Shown here: piece by piece, positions 1-7,538 of the stretch
Layout of the letters: every line of letters starts with the position of its first letter
How positions within the stretch are numbered: the first letter of the stretch is position 1
Virus record (IMG/VR): IMGVR_UViG_3300030329_005159
Location: 329-28,218 of that record
Strand: one strand, 5' to 3'
From: a virus
DNA length: 27,890 nucleotides
Made by a program: the position numbers and the translations under genes
The notes under the pieces: generated by a model
What the model saw: the letters and a program-made list of their open reading frames with translations, nothing else
The model's database searches: none
What the model was told of the DNA's origin: nothing

Positions 1-1
1 A

Positions 2-685
2 GTTATATTAAAGAATGGTGTGAGATATCCTGGTAATGAACACATGGGAGCGTTTGGTTGCGACTCTTATGATATATCAGGAACCGTAGATGGAGAAGGA
101 TCTAAAGGAGCATTACACGGCTTAACCAGGTTTAGTATGGAGGACGCTCCTGCGAATAGTTTCTTTTTAGAATACTTATCAAGACCACCTACGGCAGAAA
201 TATTTTTTGAAGACGTTCTAATGGCGTTAGTGTTTTACGGAATGCCAATACTTGCAGAGAATAATAAACCTAGATTACTTTATTATCTTAGAAGAAGAGG
301 TTATAGAGGATTTAGTATGAATAGACCGGATAAAATTTGGAACAAATTATCCGTAGCAGAAAAAGAAGTTGGTGGAATACCAAATTCAAGTGAAGATATA
401 AAACAAGCACATGCCGCAGCTATTGAAATGTATATTCAAGACCATGTAGGCATGAAACAAGATGGAACATTTGGAGATTTATATTTTAACGATTTGCTAA
501 ATGATTGGGCAAAGTTTGATATAAACAAAAGAACAAAGTTTGACGCTTCTATAAGTTCTGGATTAGCAATAATGGCTAACAATAGACATTTATATACTCC
601 AAATGCAAAAATAGAAAAACCTAAATTAAACATAAACATATCAAAGTATACTAATACTGGAAATATGTCTCAAATAATCAAATAA
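2..685 (+). CDS. Terminase large subunit, C-terminal part (5' end outside window)
   Basis: This is the C-terminal nuclease half of the DNA-packaging motor protein, which cuts concatemeric phage DNA and threads it through the portal. The frame is open from base 2, so the GTG at base 20 is not a real start; the gene begins upstream. An early GCDSYD segment (first Asp codon at 62-64) followed by a Gly/Ser-rich stretch looks like the first catalytic acidic strand of the RNase H-like terminase nuclease. A later FFEDVLMALVFYG followed by AENNKPRLLYYL fits the conserved helix and strand further along the same domain. The ATPase (Walker) domain must lie to the left of the window. The portal gene follows directly after 5 bases, as expected for a head-packaging cluster. 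The assignment rests on motif recognition and gene order. Confidence 0.82.
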   Translation, partial: VILKNGVRYPGNEHMGAFGCDSYDISGTVDGEGSKGALHGLTRFSMEDAPANSFFLEYLSRPPTAEIFFEDVLMALVFYGMPILAENNKPRLLYYLRRRGYRGFSMNRPDKIWNKLSVAEKEVGGIPNSSEDIKQAHAAAIEMYIQDHVGMKQDGTFGDLYFNDLLNDWAKFDINKRTKFDASISSGLAIMANNRHLYTPNAKIEKPKLNINISKYTNTGNMSQIIK

Positions 686-690
686 TAAAT

Positions 691-3111
691 ATGGCAGAGT
701 CTGGCATTAAAAGTTATTTTCCTAGTCAAACAGTAAGTGATACTGAGAAGTTAACCGAAGAATATGGTTTAAAAGTAGCAAAAGCTATAGAAACAGAGTG
801 GTTTAATGATGATAGAAATAACAATAGGTATAAAAATAATTATAATAATTTTCACAGGCTGAGATTGTATGCTAGAGGTGAACAAGGTATACAAAAATAT
901 AAGGATGAGTTATCTATAAACGGTGATTTGTCCTATCTTAATTTAGACTGGACACCTGTACCAATTATACCTAAATTTGTAGATATAGTAGTTAATGGTA
1001 TTGCTGAAAGAACTTATGATATAAATGCTTTTTCTCAATCTCCAAATGGCATTGAAAAAAGAACTGAATATATGGAATCTATATTATCTGATATGAGATT
1101 TCAAGAGTTTAACAATTTTACTGCTCAAAACTTTGGTGTTGATACCACAAAGAGTGAAGAAAAAGAATTACCAGAAACTCCAGAAGAATTACAATTGCAT
1201 ATGCAGTTAACTTACAAGCAAGCTGTAGAGCTAGCAGAAGAACAAGCTTTAAGTGTTCTGATGGAAGGTAATAATTATGAATTAATCAAAAAACGTTTTT
1301 ATTACGATTTAACAGTTTTAGGTATTGGTGCTACAAAAACCTCTTTTAATACTTCAGAAGGTGTTACTATAGATTATGTTGATCCAGCTAATCTAGTTTA
1401 TTCTTATACTGATTCCCCTTATTTTGATGATATATATTATGTTGGAGAAGTTAAATCTATTCCAGTAAATGAATTAGCAAAACAATTTCCTCATTTAACA
1501 GAAAGTGATCTTGAGGATATAATGAAAAATAAAGCTTTCCATAGAAATAATAATCATAATAGATATTATACAGATAAAGAAGATAGTAATAAAATTCAAG
1601 TTTTATATTTTAATTATAAGACTTATATGAATGAGGTTTATAAAATAAAAGAAACTGGAACTGGTGCTGATAAAATTATTCCTAAAAATGACAAATTTAA
1701 CCCACCAAAAGACAAAGAAGGTGGATATTCAAGATTACTAAGATCTATAGAGTGTTTATATGATGGTGCTTTAATTTTAGGTACTGATAAATTACTTAAA
1801 TGGGAAATGGCAAAAAATATGATGCGTCCTAAAAGTGATTACACAAAGGTTAAAATGAATTATGCTATTGTGGCACCTAGAATGTACAATGGTAAAATAG
1901 AATCATTAGTTCGTAGAATAACAGGTTTTGCTGATATGATTCAATTAACACATCTTAAACTTCAACAAGTAATGTCACGCATGGTTCCAGATGGTGTTTA
2001 TTTAGATGCCGATGGTTTAGCCGAGATAGATTTAGGTAACGGAACAAACTACAATCCACAAGAAGCATTAAACATGTTCTTCCAAACAGGTTCTGTTATT
2101 GGTAGATCGTTTACTCAAGATGGTGACGTAAATCCAGGTAAAGTACCTATTCAAGAGATAACATCTAGTAATGGAGGTGGTAAAATGCAAAGTTTAATTC
2201 AAACATATAATTATTATTTACAAATGATAAGAGATGTGACTGGATTAAATGAAGCTAGAGATGGTAGTATGCCAGATAAAAACGCTTTAGTAGGTGTTCA
2301 AAAGCTAGCTGCGGCAAATAGTAACACAGCAACACGTCATATATTACAAGCTGGATTATATTTAACAGCAGAAGTTGCTGAATGTTTATCACTTAGAATA
2401 TCTGATATATTAGAATACTCTCCAACTGCAGATGCATTTATACAAGCTATTGGAGCTCATAATGTAGCTACATTAGAAGAAATGAAAGAGTTACATCTTT
2501 ATGATTTTGGTATATTTATAAATCTTCAACCAGATGAAGAAGAAAAAGCCATGTTAGAAAATAATATTCAAATGGCTTTACAACAACAAAATATAGAACT
2601 TGAAGACGCTATTGATCTTAGAGAAATTAAAAATGTTAAATTAGCTAATCAACTTCTAAAAATACGTAGAAAGAAAAAACAAGATAGAGATAGACAGCTT
2701 CAACTAGAAAATATACAAGCTCAAACTCAATCTAATACTCAAGCTGCTCAAGCAGCTGCGCAGGCTGAAGTACAAAAAAATCAAGCAATTACAGCTAGTA
2801 AAATAGAGTTAGAAAGTGCAAAAGCACAATTAGATTCTCAAAAAATGCAACAAGAAGTTATGCATAAAAAAGAATTAATGCAAATGGAGTTTGAAATGAA
2901 CATGCAACTTAAAGGAGTTGAAGTTGATGGAATGAAAGAAAGAGAAAAACAAAAAGAAGATAGAAAGGACGAAAGAACAAAAATTCAAGCAACTCAACAA
3001 AGTGAGATGATTGAACAAAGAAAAAGCGGAAAACCACCTAAAAACTTTGAATCCGCAGGTAATGATATACTAGGTGGCGGATTTGATTTAGGTTCGTTTG
3101 ACCCTAAGTAA
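691..3111 (+). CDS. Portal protein
   Basis: This protein of 806 residues should form the dodecameric ring at the unique capsid vertex, the channel through which DNA enters and leaves and to which the tail is attached. It sits between terminase and scaffold/capsid genes, its usual place. The N-terminal third has the wing-like pattern of portals (LDWTPVPIIPKFVDIVVNGI), and the middle contains a long stem and clip-like region. Residues about 650-790 are charged and Gln/Ala-rich with few breaks, a strong coiled-coil candidate corresponding to the barrel or crown that projects into the capsid. The length is large compared with most portals but normal for crAss-like and related marine podoviruses. 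The ATG at 691 follows the A/T-only leader AATAAAT, and two in-frame TAA codons end the terminase just before it. Confidence 0.88.
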   Translation: MAESGIKSYFPSQTVSDTEKLTEEYGLKVAKAIETEWFNDDRNNNRYKNNYNNFHRLRLYARGEQGIQKYKDELSINGDLSYLNLDWTPVPIIPKFVDIVVNGIAERTYDINAFSQSPNGIEKRTEYMESILSDMRFQEFNNFTAQNFGVDTTKSEEKELPETPEELQLHMQLTYKQAVELAEEQALSVLMEGNNYELIKKRFYYDLTVLGIGATKTSFNTSEGVTIDYVDPANLVYSYTDSPYFDDIYYVGEVKSIPVNELAKQFPHLTESDLEDIMKNKAFHRNNNHNRYYTDKEDSNKIQVLYFNYKTYMNEVYKIKETGTGADKIIPKNDKFNPPKDKEGGYSRLLRSIECLYDGALILGTDKLLKWEMAKNMMRPKSDYTKVKMNYAIVAPRMYNGKIESLVRRITGFADMIQLTHLKLQQVMSRMVPDGVYLDADGLAEIDLGNGTNYNPQEALNMFFQTGSVIGRSFTQDGDVNPGKVPIQEITSSNGGGKMQSLIQTYNYYLQMIRDVTGLNEARDGSMPDKNALVGVQKLAAANSNTATRHILQAGLYLTAEVAECLSLRISDILEYSPTADAFIQAIGAHNVATLEEMKELHLYDFGIFINLQPDEEEKAMLENNIQMALQQQNIELEDAIDLREIKNVKLANQLLKIRRKKKQDRDRQLQLENIQAQTQSNTQAAQAAAQAEVQKNQAITASKIELESAKAQLDSQKMQQEVMHKKELMQMEFEMNMQLKGVEVDGMKEREKQKEDRKDERTKIQATQQSEMIEQRKSGKPPKNFESAGNDILGGGFDLGSFDPK

Positions 3112-3139
3112 AAATTATTAATTATTATTATATTATATT
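3112..3139 (+). promoter_or_regulatory. A/T-only leader of the scaffold-like gene
   Basis: The 28-base gap contains only A and T and ends TATATTATATT directly before ATGG. The leader of the gene at 5881 ends with the same 11 bases. There is no Shine-Dalgarno sequence. The leader probably keeps the start unpaired for ribosome entry, as in Bacteroidota. Confidence 0.5.
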
Positions 3140-4348
3140 ATGGAAGAAAAAGAAGAACAAGTAGTTGAACAGACTACAACAAATAATCAACAAGATCCAG
3201 GTGATGAAAACGTGGTAAAAGTTGATAAAAGTAAATTTAAATCTGCAGATGACGATAGCGTTATAAAGGTAGATTTAAGTAAACCACCAAAACCAGAGGA
3301 AAATGAAGTTAAAGAAGATAACACTAACAACGAGGGAGTGGCTCCAAAGTCTGAGGATGCCGACACCCCAAAAGAACAAGAAGAAGTACAACCGGAAGCA
3401 GAAGCACAAGAAGAACCAGCAGTATTAGAGGAAATTACTGATGAAGAAGTAAAAGAAGAAGTTGAAGAAGTAAAAGAAGAGGTTGAAGAAGCTATTGCTG
3501 AAGCTGAAAAAACTGGTGAACCTCTTCCTGAAAATATCCAAAAGTTAATGGACTTCATGGAAGAAACTGGAGGTGATTTAGAAGATTACGTTCGTTTAAA
3601 TCAAGATTATAGTAAATTTGATGATATGTCTTTATTAAGAGAATATTATAAGCAAACTAAATCTCATTTAAATGATGATGAAATAAGCTTTCTTATGGAA
3701 GATCAATTTTCTTACGATGAAGAAGTTGATGAAGAAAGAGATATACGAAGAAAAAAATTAGCGTTAAAAGAGCAAGTTGCCAACGCTAAAAGCCACCTGG
3801 ACGGGCAAAAGTCCAAATACTATGAAGATATCAAAGCTGGAAGCAAACTCACAACCGAGCAGCAGAAAGCAGTTGATTTCTTTAATAGATATAACAAGGA
3901 GTCAGAAGCAACTCGAAAGACAGCTAAAAAGAACTCTGATATTTTCACACAAAAAACTAATCAAGTTTTTAACGACAAGTTCAAAGGTTTTGAATATAAC
4001 GTCGGTGATAAAAAATACAGGTTTAATGTAAACAATGCTGAAGAGGTTAAAAACACTCAGAGCGATATAAATAATTTTACCAAAAAGTTTTTGGATAAAA
4101 ATTCTACATTATCAGATGCTAAGGGTTATCATAAATCTCTATTTACAGCCATGAATGCAGATGCTGTTGCAAAACACTTTTATGAACAAGGAAAAGCCGA
4201 TGCTATGAAAGATAGTGTTGCTAAAGCCAAAAATGTTAATATGGATCCAAGACAAAGTCATGGAAAAATTGAAGCAGGTGGTATCAAAGTAAGAGTGTTA
4301 GGCGAAGATGCTAATGATTTTAAGTTTAAGATTAAAAATAGAAAATAA
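3140..4348 (+). CDS. Scaffold-like head assembly protein
   Basis: Protein of 402 residues between portal and major capsid genes, where scaffolding proteins are normally encoded. Residues 1-130 are very acidic and low in complexity, rich in Glu, Lys and Pro. A perfectly repeated heptad EEVKEEV lies near residues 102-115, so this part may form a coiled coil. The C-terminal 30 residues are basic and contain Gly-rich GGIKVRVLGEDANDFKFK, a plausible capsid- or portal-contacting tail. An acidic, helical, low-complexity body with a basic end is the usual build of scaffolding proteins that are removed from the maturing head. No protease domain is visible in it. The start is preceded by an A/T-only leader that resembles the leader of the gene at 5881. 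Assignment is by position and composition, not by a clear homologue. Confidence 0.65.
   Translation: MEEKEEQVVEQTTTNNQQDPGDENVVKVDKSKFKSADDDSVIKVDLSKPPKPEENEVKEDNTNNEGVAPKSEDADTPKEQEEVQPEAEAQEEPAVLEEITDEEVKEEVEEVKEEVEEAIAEAEKTGEPLPENIQKLMDFMEETGGDLEDYVRLNQDYSKFDDMSLLREYYKQTKSHLNDDEISFLMEDQFSYDEEVDEERDIRRKKLALKEQVANAKSHLDGQKSKYYEDIKAGSKLTTEQQKAVDFFNRYNKESEATRKTAKKNSDIFTQKTNQVFNDKFKGFEYNVGDKKYRFNVNNAEEVKNTQSDINNFTKKFLDKNSTLSDAKGYHKSLFTAMNADAVAKHFYEQGKADAMKDSVAKAKNVNMDPRQSHGKIEAGGIKVRVLGEDANDFKFKIKNRK
3443..3484 (+). repeat. 21-base direct tandem repeat inside the scaffold-like gene
   Basis: Two copies of a 21-base unit lie head to tail in frame and differ by one silent base (GAA versus GAG). 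Each encodes EEVKEEV, a heptad that suits a coiled coil. The near identity at DNA level points to recent duplication. Confidence 0.8.
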
Positions 4349-4372
4349 ATAACAATTTAAAACAAATTTAAA

Positions 4373-5812
4373 ATGGCAATTTCAAGTTACACGCCTTCAG
4401 GTAAAGATTTTACTCAAAAAGTTATCGGGGCGGACAATTATTTAGACATCCAAACAAATGGATGGGCACAGCAATACCTGCCTGACTTAATGGAAAAAGA
4501 AGCTGAAGTTTTCGGTAAGAGAACTATGTCAGGTTTTTTAGCTCAAGTTGGTGCGGAAGAAGCTATGTCAGCTGATCAAGTTATTTGGTCAGAACAAGGT
4601 AGATTACATCTAGCTTACGAATGTGACATGTTAGATGTTACAGCAAGTACAATTAATATTACTAAAACTATGGATGGTGTAGCTCAAACTTCAGATCATG
4701 GTATTAATATTGGTGATATGGTATTAATTGCTGGTGGTGGTCAAACTGTTACAGCTCGTGTAAGCGTTGCTGATTCAAGTTCTGCTACTATCACAGTTAC
4801 ACCTTATGGATATGCTCACATGACAAACGCAGGGTTCGTTAATGGTGATAATACTTGTAAACTATTAGTTTTTGGTTCTGAATGGGGTAAAGGTACAGAA
4901 AACAAGGTTAGATCTAATAAACCTGTATTTAATGTATATGACAACAAACCAGTTATTATAAAAGATATGTATGAGGTTTCAGGATCTGATGCTGCTCAAG
5001 TTGGTTGGGTTGAAGTTTCTGGTGAAGAAGGTCAAAACGGTTACTACTGGTATTTAAAAGCTGCAGGTGATACTAGAGCTAGATTTACAGATTATTTAGA
5101 AATGGTATGTATTGAAGCTGAGAAAAACTTAGCAGCGTCTAATATTAATACTGGTGGTGGTGCGGCTTCTGCTGACGATTCTCATGGTACTGAAGGTTTA
5201 TTTAAAGCTATTACTTCTAGAGGACATCAATCTTCTGGTATTACTGGTGTTAACGCTGCTACTGACTTAGCTGAGTTTGATGCTATGTTAGCTGCATTTG
5301 ACGAGAATGGTGCTATTGAAGAAAATATGATGTTTGTAAATAGAGCTACAGCTTTAGCTATAGATGACATGTTGGCTTCAATGAATTCTTATGGTGCTGG
5401 TGGTACTTCTTACGGAGTGTTTGATAACTCAGAAGACATGGCGCTTAACTTAGGTTTCTCTGGTTTCAGAAGAGGTTCTTATGACTTCTATAAATCTGAC
5501 TGGAAATACTTAAATGATAAGCAAACTAGAGGTGGTATTAACGCTGCAGCTACTGGTGGTGAAGCTATCAGAGGTGTTGTTATACCTGCTGGTGTATCTT
5601 CAGTTTATGATCAAACTTTAGGAAAGAACATGAAACGTCCTTTCTTACACGTTAGATATAGAGCTTCTAACTTAGAGAGTAGAAAATTCAAAACTTGGGT
5701 TACGGGTTCTGTTGGAGCTACTACATCTGATTTAGATGCGATGACAATGAACTTCTTGTCTGAAAGATGTATGATCACTCAAGGAGCTAATAACTTCTGT
5801 TTATTAAACTAA
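4373..5812 (+). CDS. Major capsid protein (HK97 fold)
   Basis: Protein of 479 residues expected to build the icosahedral shell. It follows the scaffold-like gene and is followed by a strong terminator, typical for the most highly expressed late gene. The N-terminal region (WAQQYLPDLMEKEAEVF, residues 31-47) looks like the N-arm and following helix. Residues 235-330 contain acidic helices and a Gly-rich loop, and the C-terminal part (RPFLHVRYRASNLESRKFKTWVTGSVG, interrupted by no gaps) looks like the P-domain and A-domain strands of crAss-like capsid proteins. Residues about 85-170 form a beta-rich, Ser/Thr/Gly-rich stretch that interrupts the core and may be an exposed insertion domain. Codon use is biased to GGT, GCT and TCT, in keeping with high expression. 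The leader before ATG is AATTTAAA. Confidence 0.82.
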   Translation: MAISSYTPSGKDFTQKVIGADNYLDIQTNGWAQQYLPDLMEKEAEVFGKRTMSGFLAQVGAEEAMSADQVIWSEQGRLHLAYECDMLDVTASTINITKTMDGVAQTSDHGINIGDMVLIAGGGQTVTARVSVADSSSATITVTPYGYAHMTNAGFVNGDNTCKLLVFGSEWGKGTENKVRSNKPVFNVYDNKPVIIKDMYEVSGSDAAQVGWVEVSGEEGQNGYYWYLKAAGDTRARFTDYLEMVCIEAEKNLAASNINTGGGAASADDSHGTEGLFKAITSRGHQSSGITGVNAATDLAEFDAMLAAFDENGAIEENMMFVNRATALAIDDMLASMNSYGAGGTSYGVFDNSEDMALNLGFSGFRRGSYDFYKSDWKYLNDKQTRGGINAAATGGEAIRGVVIPAGVSSVYDQTLGKNMKRPFLHVRYRASNLESRKFKTWVTGSVGATTSDLDAMTMNFLSERCMITQGANNFCLLN

Positions 5813-5821
5813 ACAATTTTT

Positions 5822-5855
5822 AAAAGACCGGGGCTTCGGCCTCGGCCTTTTATTT
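5822..5855 (+). terminator. Rho-independent terminator after the capsid gene
   Basis: A 13-base arm (5822-5834) pairs with 5839-5851 around a TTCG loop. The arms pair throughout except one A-C mismatch and one G-U pair. The stem is followed by T-rich sequence. The UUCG tetraloop closed by C-G is an especially stable hairpin. It lies 9 bases after the capsid stop codon and should end most transcripts from the head genes. Confidence 0.9.
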
Positions 5856-5880
5856 TATTAATTTTATTATATATTATATT
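5856..5880 (+). promoter_or_regulatory. A/T-only leader of the 278-codon gene, candidate promoter region
   Basis: The 25 bases between the capsid terminator and the start contain only A and T and end TATATTATATT. Because a strong terminator lies just upstream, transcription of the gene needs readthrough or initiation near here. No clear -33 TTTG / -7 TAnnTTTG pair of Bacteroidota promoters was found. Confidence 0.35.
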
Positions 5881-6717
5881 ATGGCAAAGAAAAAAGAAAC
5901 AAAAAAAGAAATAGTAACTGAACATGTTACTCAGGTTGTAGAACAACCAAAAATTGTTGTTAAAGAAAAACCTTTACCAACATCAAAAAAAGACACTTGG
6001 GAAATTAAAGATAGATTCTATTTGTTAAAAGGTAATGATAAACCTTTAAGCAAGTTAATAAAAGGATGTGATATTTACTACTTTGACGAAGAAAAAGGAT
6101 ATGAAAGAGAGTTAAAATATTGCTCAAATCAAAAAACTTGCTTTGTAGATGAAATGGTAGGAGATCAAAGATTAGAACATATTGTTTTTAGAAACGGTGT
6201 TTTAAATGTTACAAAAAACAAAACTGTTCTTCAAAAACTTTTATCTTTATACCACCCACAAAGAGATAAGATTTTTTACGAGCATAAACCTAATATTATT
6301 GCAGCTAATGAAATAGATGTGATAGAAATGGAAATAGAAGCGTTAAATGCTGCTAAAAATCTAGATATAGATATGGCTGAAGCTGTTATGCGTGTAGAAT
6401 TAGGTTCTAAAGTGTCAGAGATGAGTTCTAAGGAACTTAAAAGAGATTTACTACTATATGCTAAGAGAAATCCTGAGTTATTCTTAGAGTTAGTAAATGA
6501 TGAAAATGTTGTTCTTAGAAATTTTGGTATTAGAGCAACAGAAATGAATATCATTAAATTATCTCAAGATCAAAGAACTTTTTCATGGGGTTCTAATGAT
6601 AGAAAACTAATGAATGTTCCATTTGATGAACATCCTTATTCAGCTTTAGCCGCTTGGTTTAAAACTGATGAAGGAATGGAGATATACTCCAATATTGAAA
6701 AACGATTAAATTCGTAA
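5881..6717 (+). CDS. Conserved phage protein, function unknown (head- or neck-associated candidate)
   Basis: Protein of 278 residues of a type I recall from many marine phages but whose role I do not know. Residues 1-35 are Lys-rich and probably disordered. Residues 38-110 look like a compact alpha/beta unit (FYLLKGN, YYFDEEKGYERELKY, FVDE, IVFRNGVL). Residues 115-165 contain LSLYHP followed by a Glu/Ala-rich helix. Residues 165-235 are helical, with the strongly patterned MSSKELKRDLLLYAKRNP and a helix-turn-like LRNFGIRATEMNIIKL. The end (NPYSALAAWF-like HPYSALAAWFKTDEG) is compact. Its place between capsid and ring-protein genes suggests a capsid-binding, head-completion or late regulatory role; the sequence alone does not decide. 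It is flanked by UUCG terminators on both sides, so it must depend on readthrough or its own promoter. Confidence 0.75.
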   Translation: MAKKKETKKEIVTEHVTQVVEQPKIVVKEKPLPTSKKDTWEIKDRFYLLKGNDKPLSKLIKGCDIYYFDEEKGYERELKYCSNQKTCFVDEMVGDQRLEHIVFRNGVLNVTKNKTVLQKLLSLYHPQRDKIFYEHKPNIIAANEIDVIEMEIEALNAAKNLDIDMAEAVMRVELGSKVSEMSSKELKRDLLLYAKRNPELFLELVNDENVVLRNFGIRATEMNIIKLSQDQRTFSWGSNDRKLMNVPFDEHPYSALAAWFKTDEGMEIYSNIEKRLNS

Positions 6718-6727
6718 TAACCTTAGT

Positions 6728-6760
6728 AGAGTAACCACTCTTCGGGGTGGTTACTTTATT
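6728..6760 (+). terminator. Rho-independent terminator after the 278-codon gene
   Basis: A 10-base stem (6731-6740 with 6745-6754) closes a TTCG loop; the only non-Watson-Crick pair is one T-G. Three further A-T or G-T pairs can extend the base, and T-rich sequence follows. It begins 10 bases after the stop codon. Loop and build match the terminator at 5822-5855, but the stem sequence is different. Confidence 0.88.
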
Positions 6761-6775
6761 ATAATAAAAAAATAT

Positions 6776-7534
6776 ATGGCAATAAGTGTAAATAAAATAT
6801 ATCAAACAGTATTGGCATTAGCTAATAAAGAACAAAGAGGTTATATAACTCCTCAGGAGTTTAACTTATTTGCTGATCACGCTCAAATGGATATTTTTGA
6901 GCAATACTTCTATGATCTAAATCAATTTAAAAGAGTTTTAGGTAATGACACTATATATGGTGATATGGTGAATACTTTAGAAGAAAAAATTACAGCGTTT
7001 GAAAAATCAGAAACAGTAACAGCGCATAGTACATCCAACAGGCATATTGGTACTAATAATCAATTTATAGAAGCAGAATATCCTAAACCAAGCGATATTT
7101 ATAGATTAATAGGTGTTAGAAAAATCCATCATATTGAAGGTAACATCACGGAGGTAGAAAAACTAAGTATTAGGGATTATGAAAAAGTTATAAAATCACC
7201 ACTAACAAGAGGTACCGTAAAAAGACCCGTGTGTGCTTTTAGAGATGTTAACATAGCGTCTTCACCTGCGGTTAGTGTATCTGCAGCGAATATAATAAAA
7301 TTAGATTACATTAGAAAACCATTATCTCCCAATTGGACATATATAGTTGTTAACGAGAAACCACTATATAACTCATCCGCAATAGATCATCAAGATTTTG
7401 AACTTCATGATTCTGAACAAAAAAATTTAGTTATAAAAATATTACAACTAGCAGGTGTTAGTATTAAAGATTATAATGTAACGCAAATAGCCGCACAAGA
7501 AGAAGTTAAAACAATTCAACAACAAAAATCTTAA
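6776..7534 (+). CDS. Tail ring / head-tail adaptor protein 1
   Basis: Protein of 252 residues, the first of two consecutive genes that fit the ring or tail-tubular proteins that stack under the portal in crAss-like and T7-like virions. The N-terminus is helical (VNKIYQTVLALANKEQRGYITPQEFNLFADHAQMDIFEQYF), a pattern typical of adaptors that bind the portal clip. It is followed by a beta-rich middle with a segment AEYPKPSDIYRLIGVRKI, then KLDYIRKPLSPNW, a strand motif commonly seen in these adaptors. The C-terminus is helical and Gln-rich. It begins 16 bases after a terminator, behind an A/T-only leader, and is followed after 4 bases by the second ring protein. The exact ring position cannot be told from the sequence. 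Confidence 0.65.
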   Translation: MAISVNKIYQTVLALANKEQRGYITPQEFNLFADHAQMDIFEQYFYDLNQFKRVLGNDTIYGDMVNTLEEKITAFEKSETVTAHSTSNRHIGTNNQFIEAEYPKPSDIYRLIGVRKIHHIEGNITEVEKLSIRDYEKVIKSPLTRGTVKRPVCAFRDVNIASSPAVSVSAANIIKLDYIRKPLSPNWTYIVVNEKPLYNSSAIDHQDFELHDSEQKNLVIKILQLAGVSIKDYNVTQIAAQEEVKTIQQQKS

Positions 7535-7538
7535 TTAA

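Noticed and set aside
20-22. GTG as the start of the terminase fragment
   Set aside because: The frame is open to base 2 and the motifs are those of a C-terminal domain, so the real start is upstream of the window.
3187-3558. Reverse-strand open frame of 123 codons
   Set aside because: It is the complement of the Glu/Lys-rich scaffold-like gene and encodes a Ser-rich, low-complexity product with no leader of the type used here.
3777-4031. Second + strand frame of 84 codons inside the scaffold-like gene
   Set aside because: It is out of frame within a gene with clear function-like composition, has no A/T leader, and encodes no recognisable pattern.
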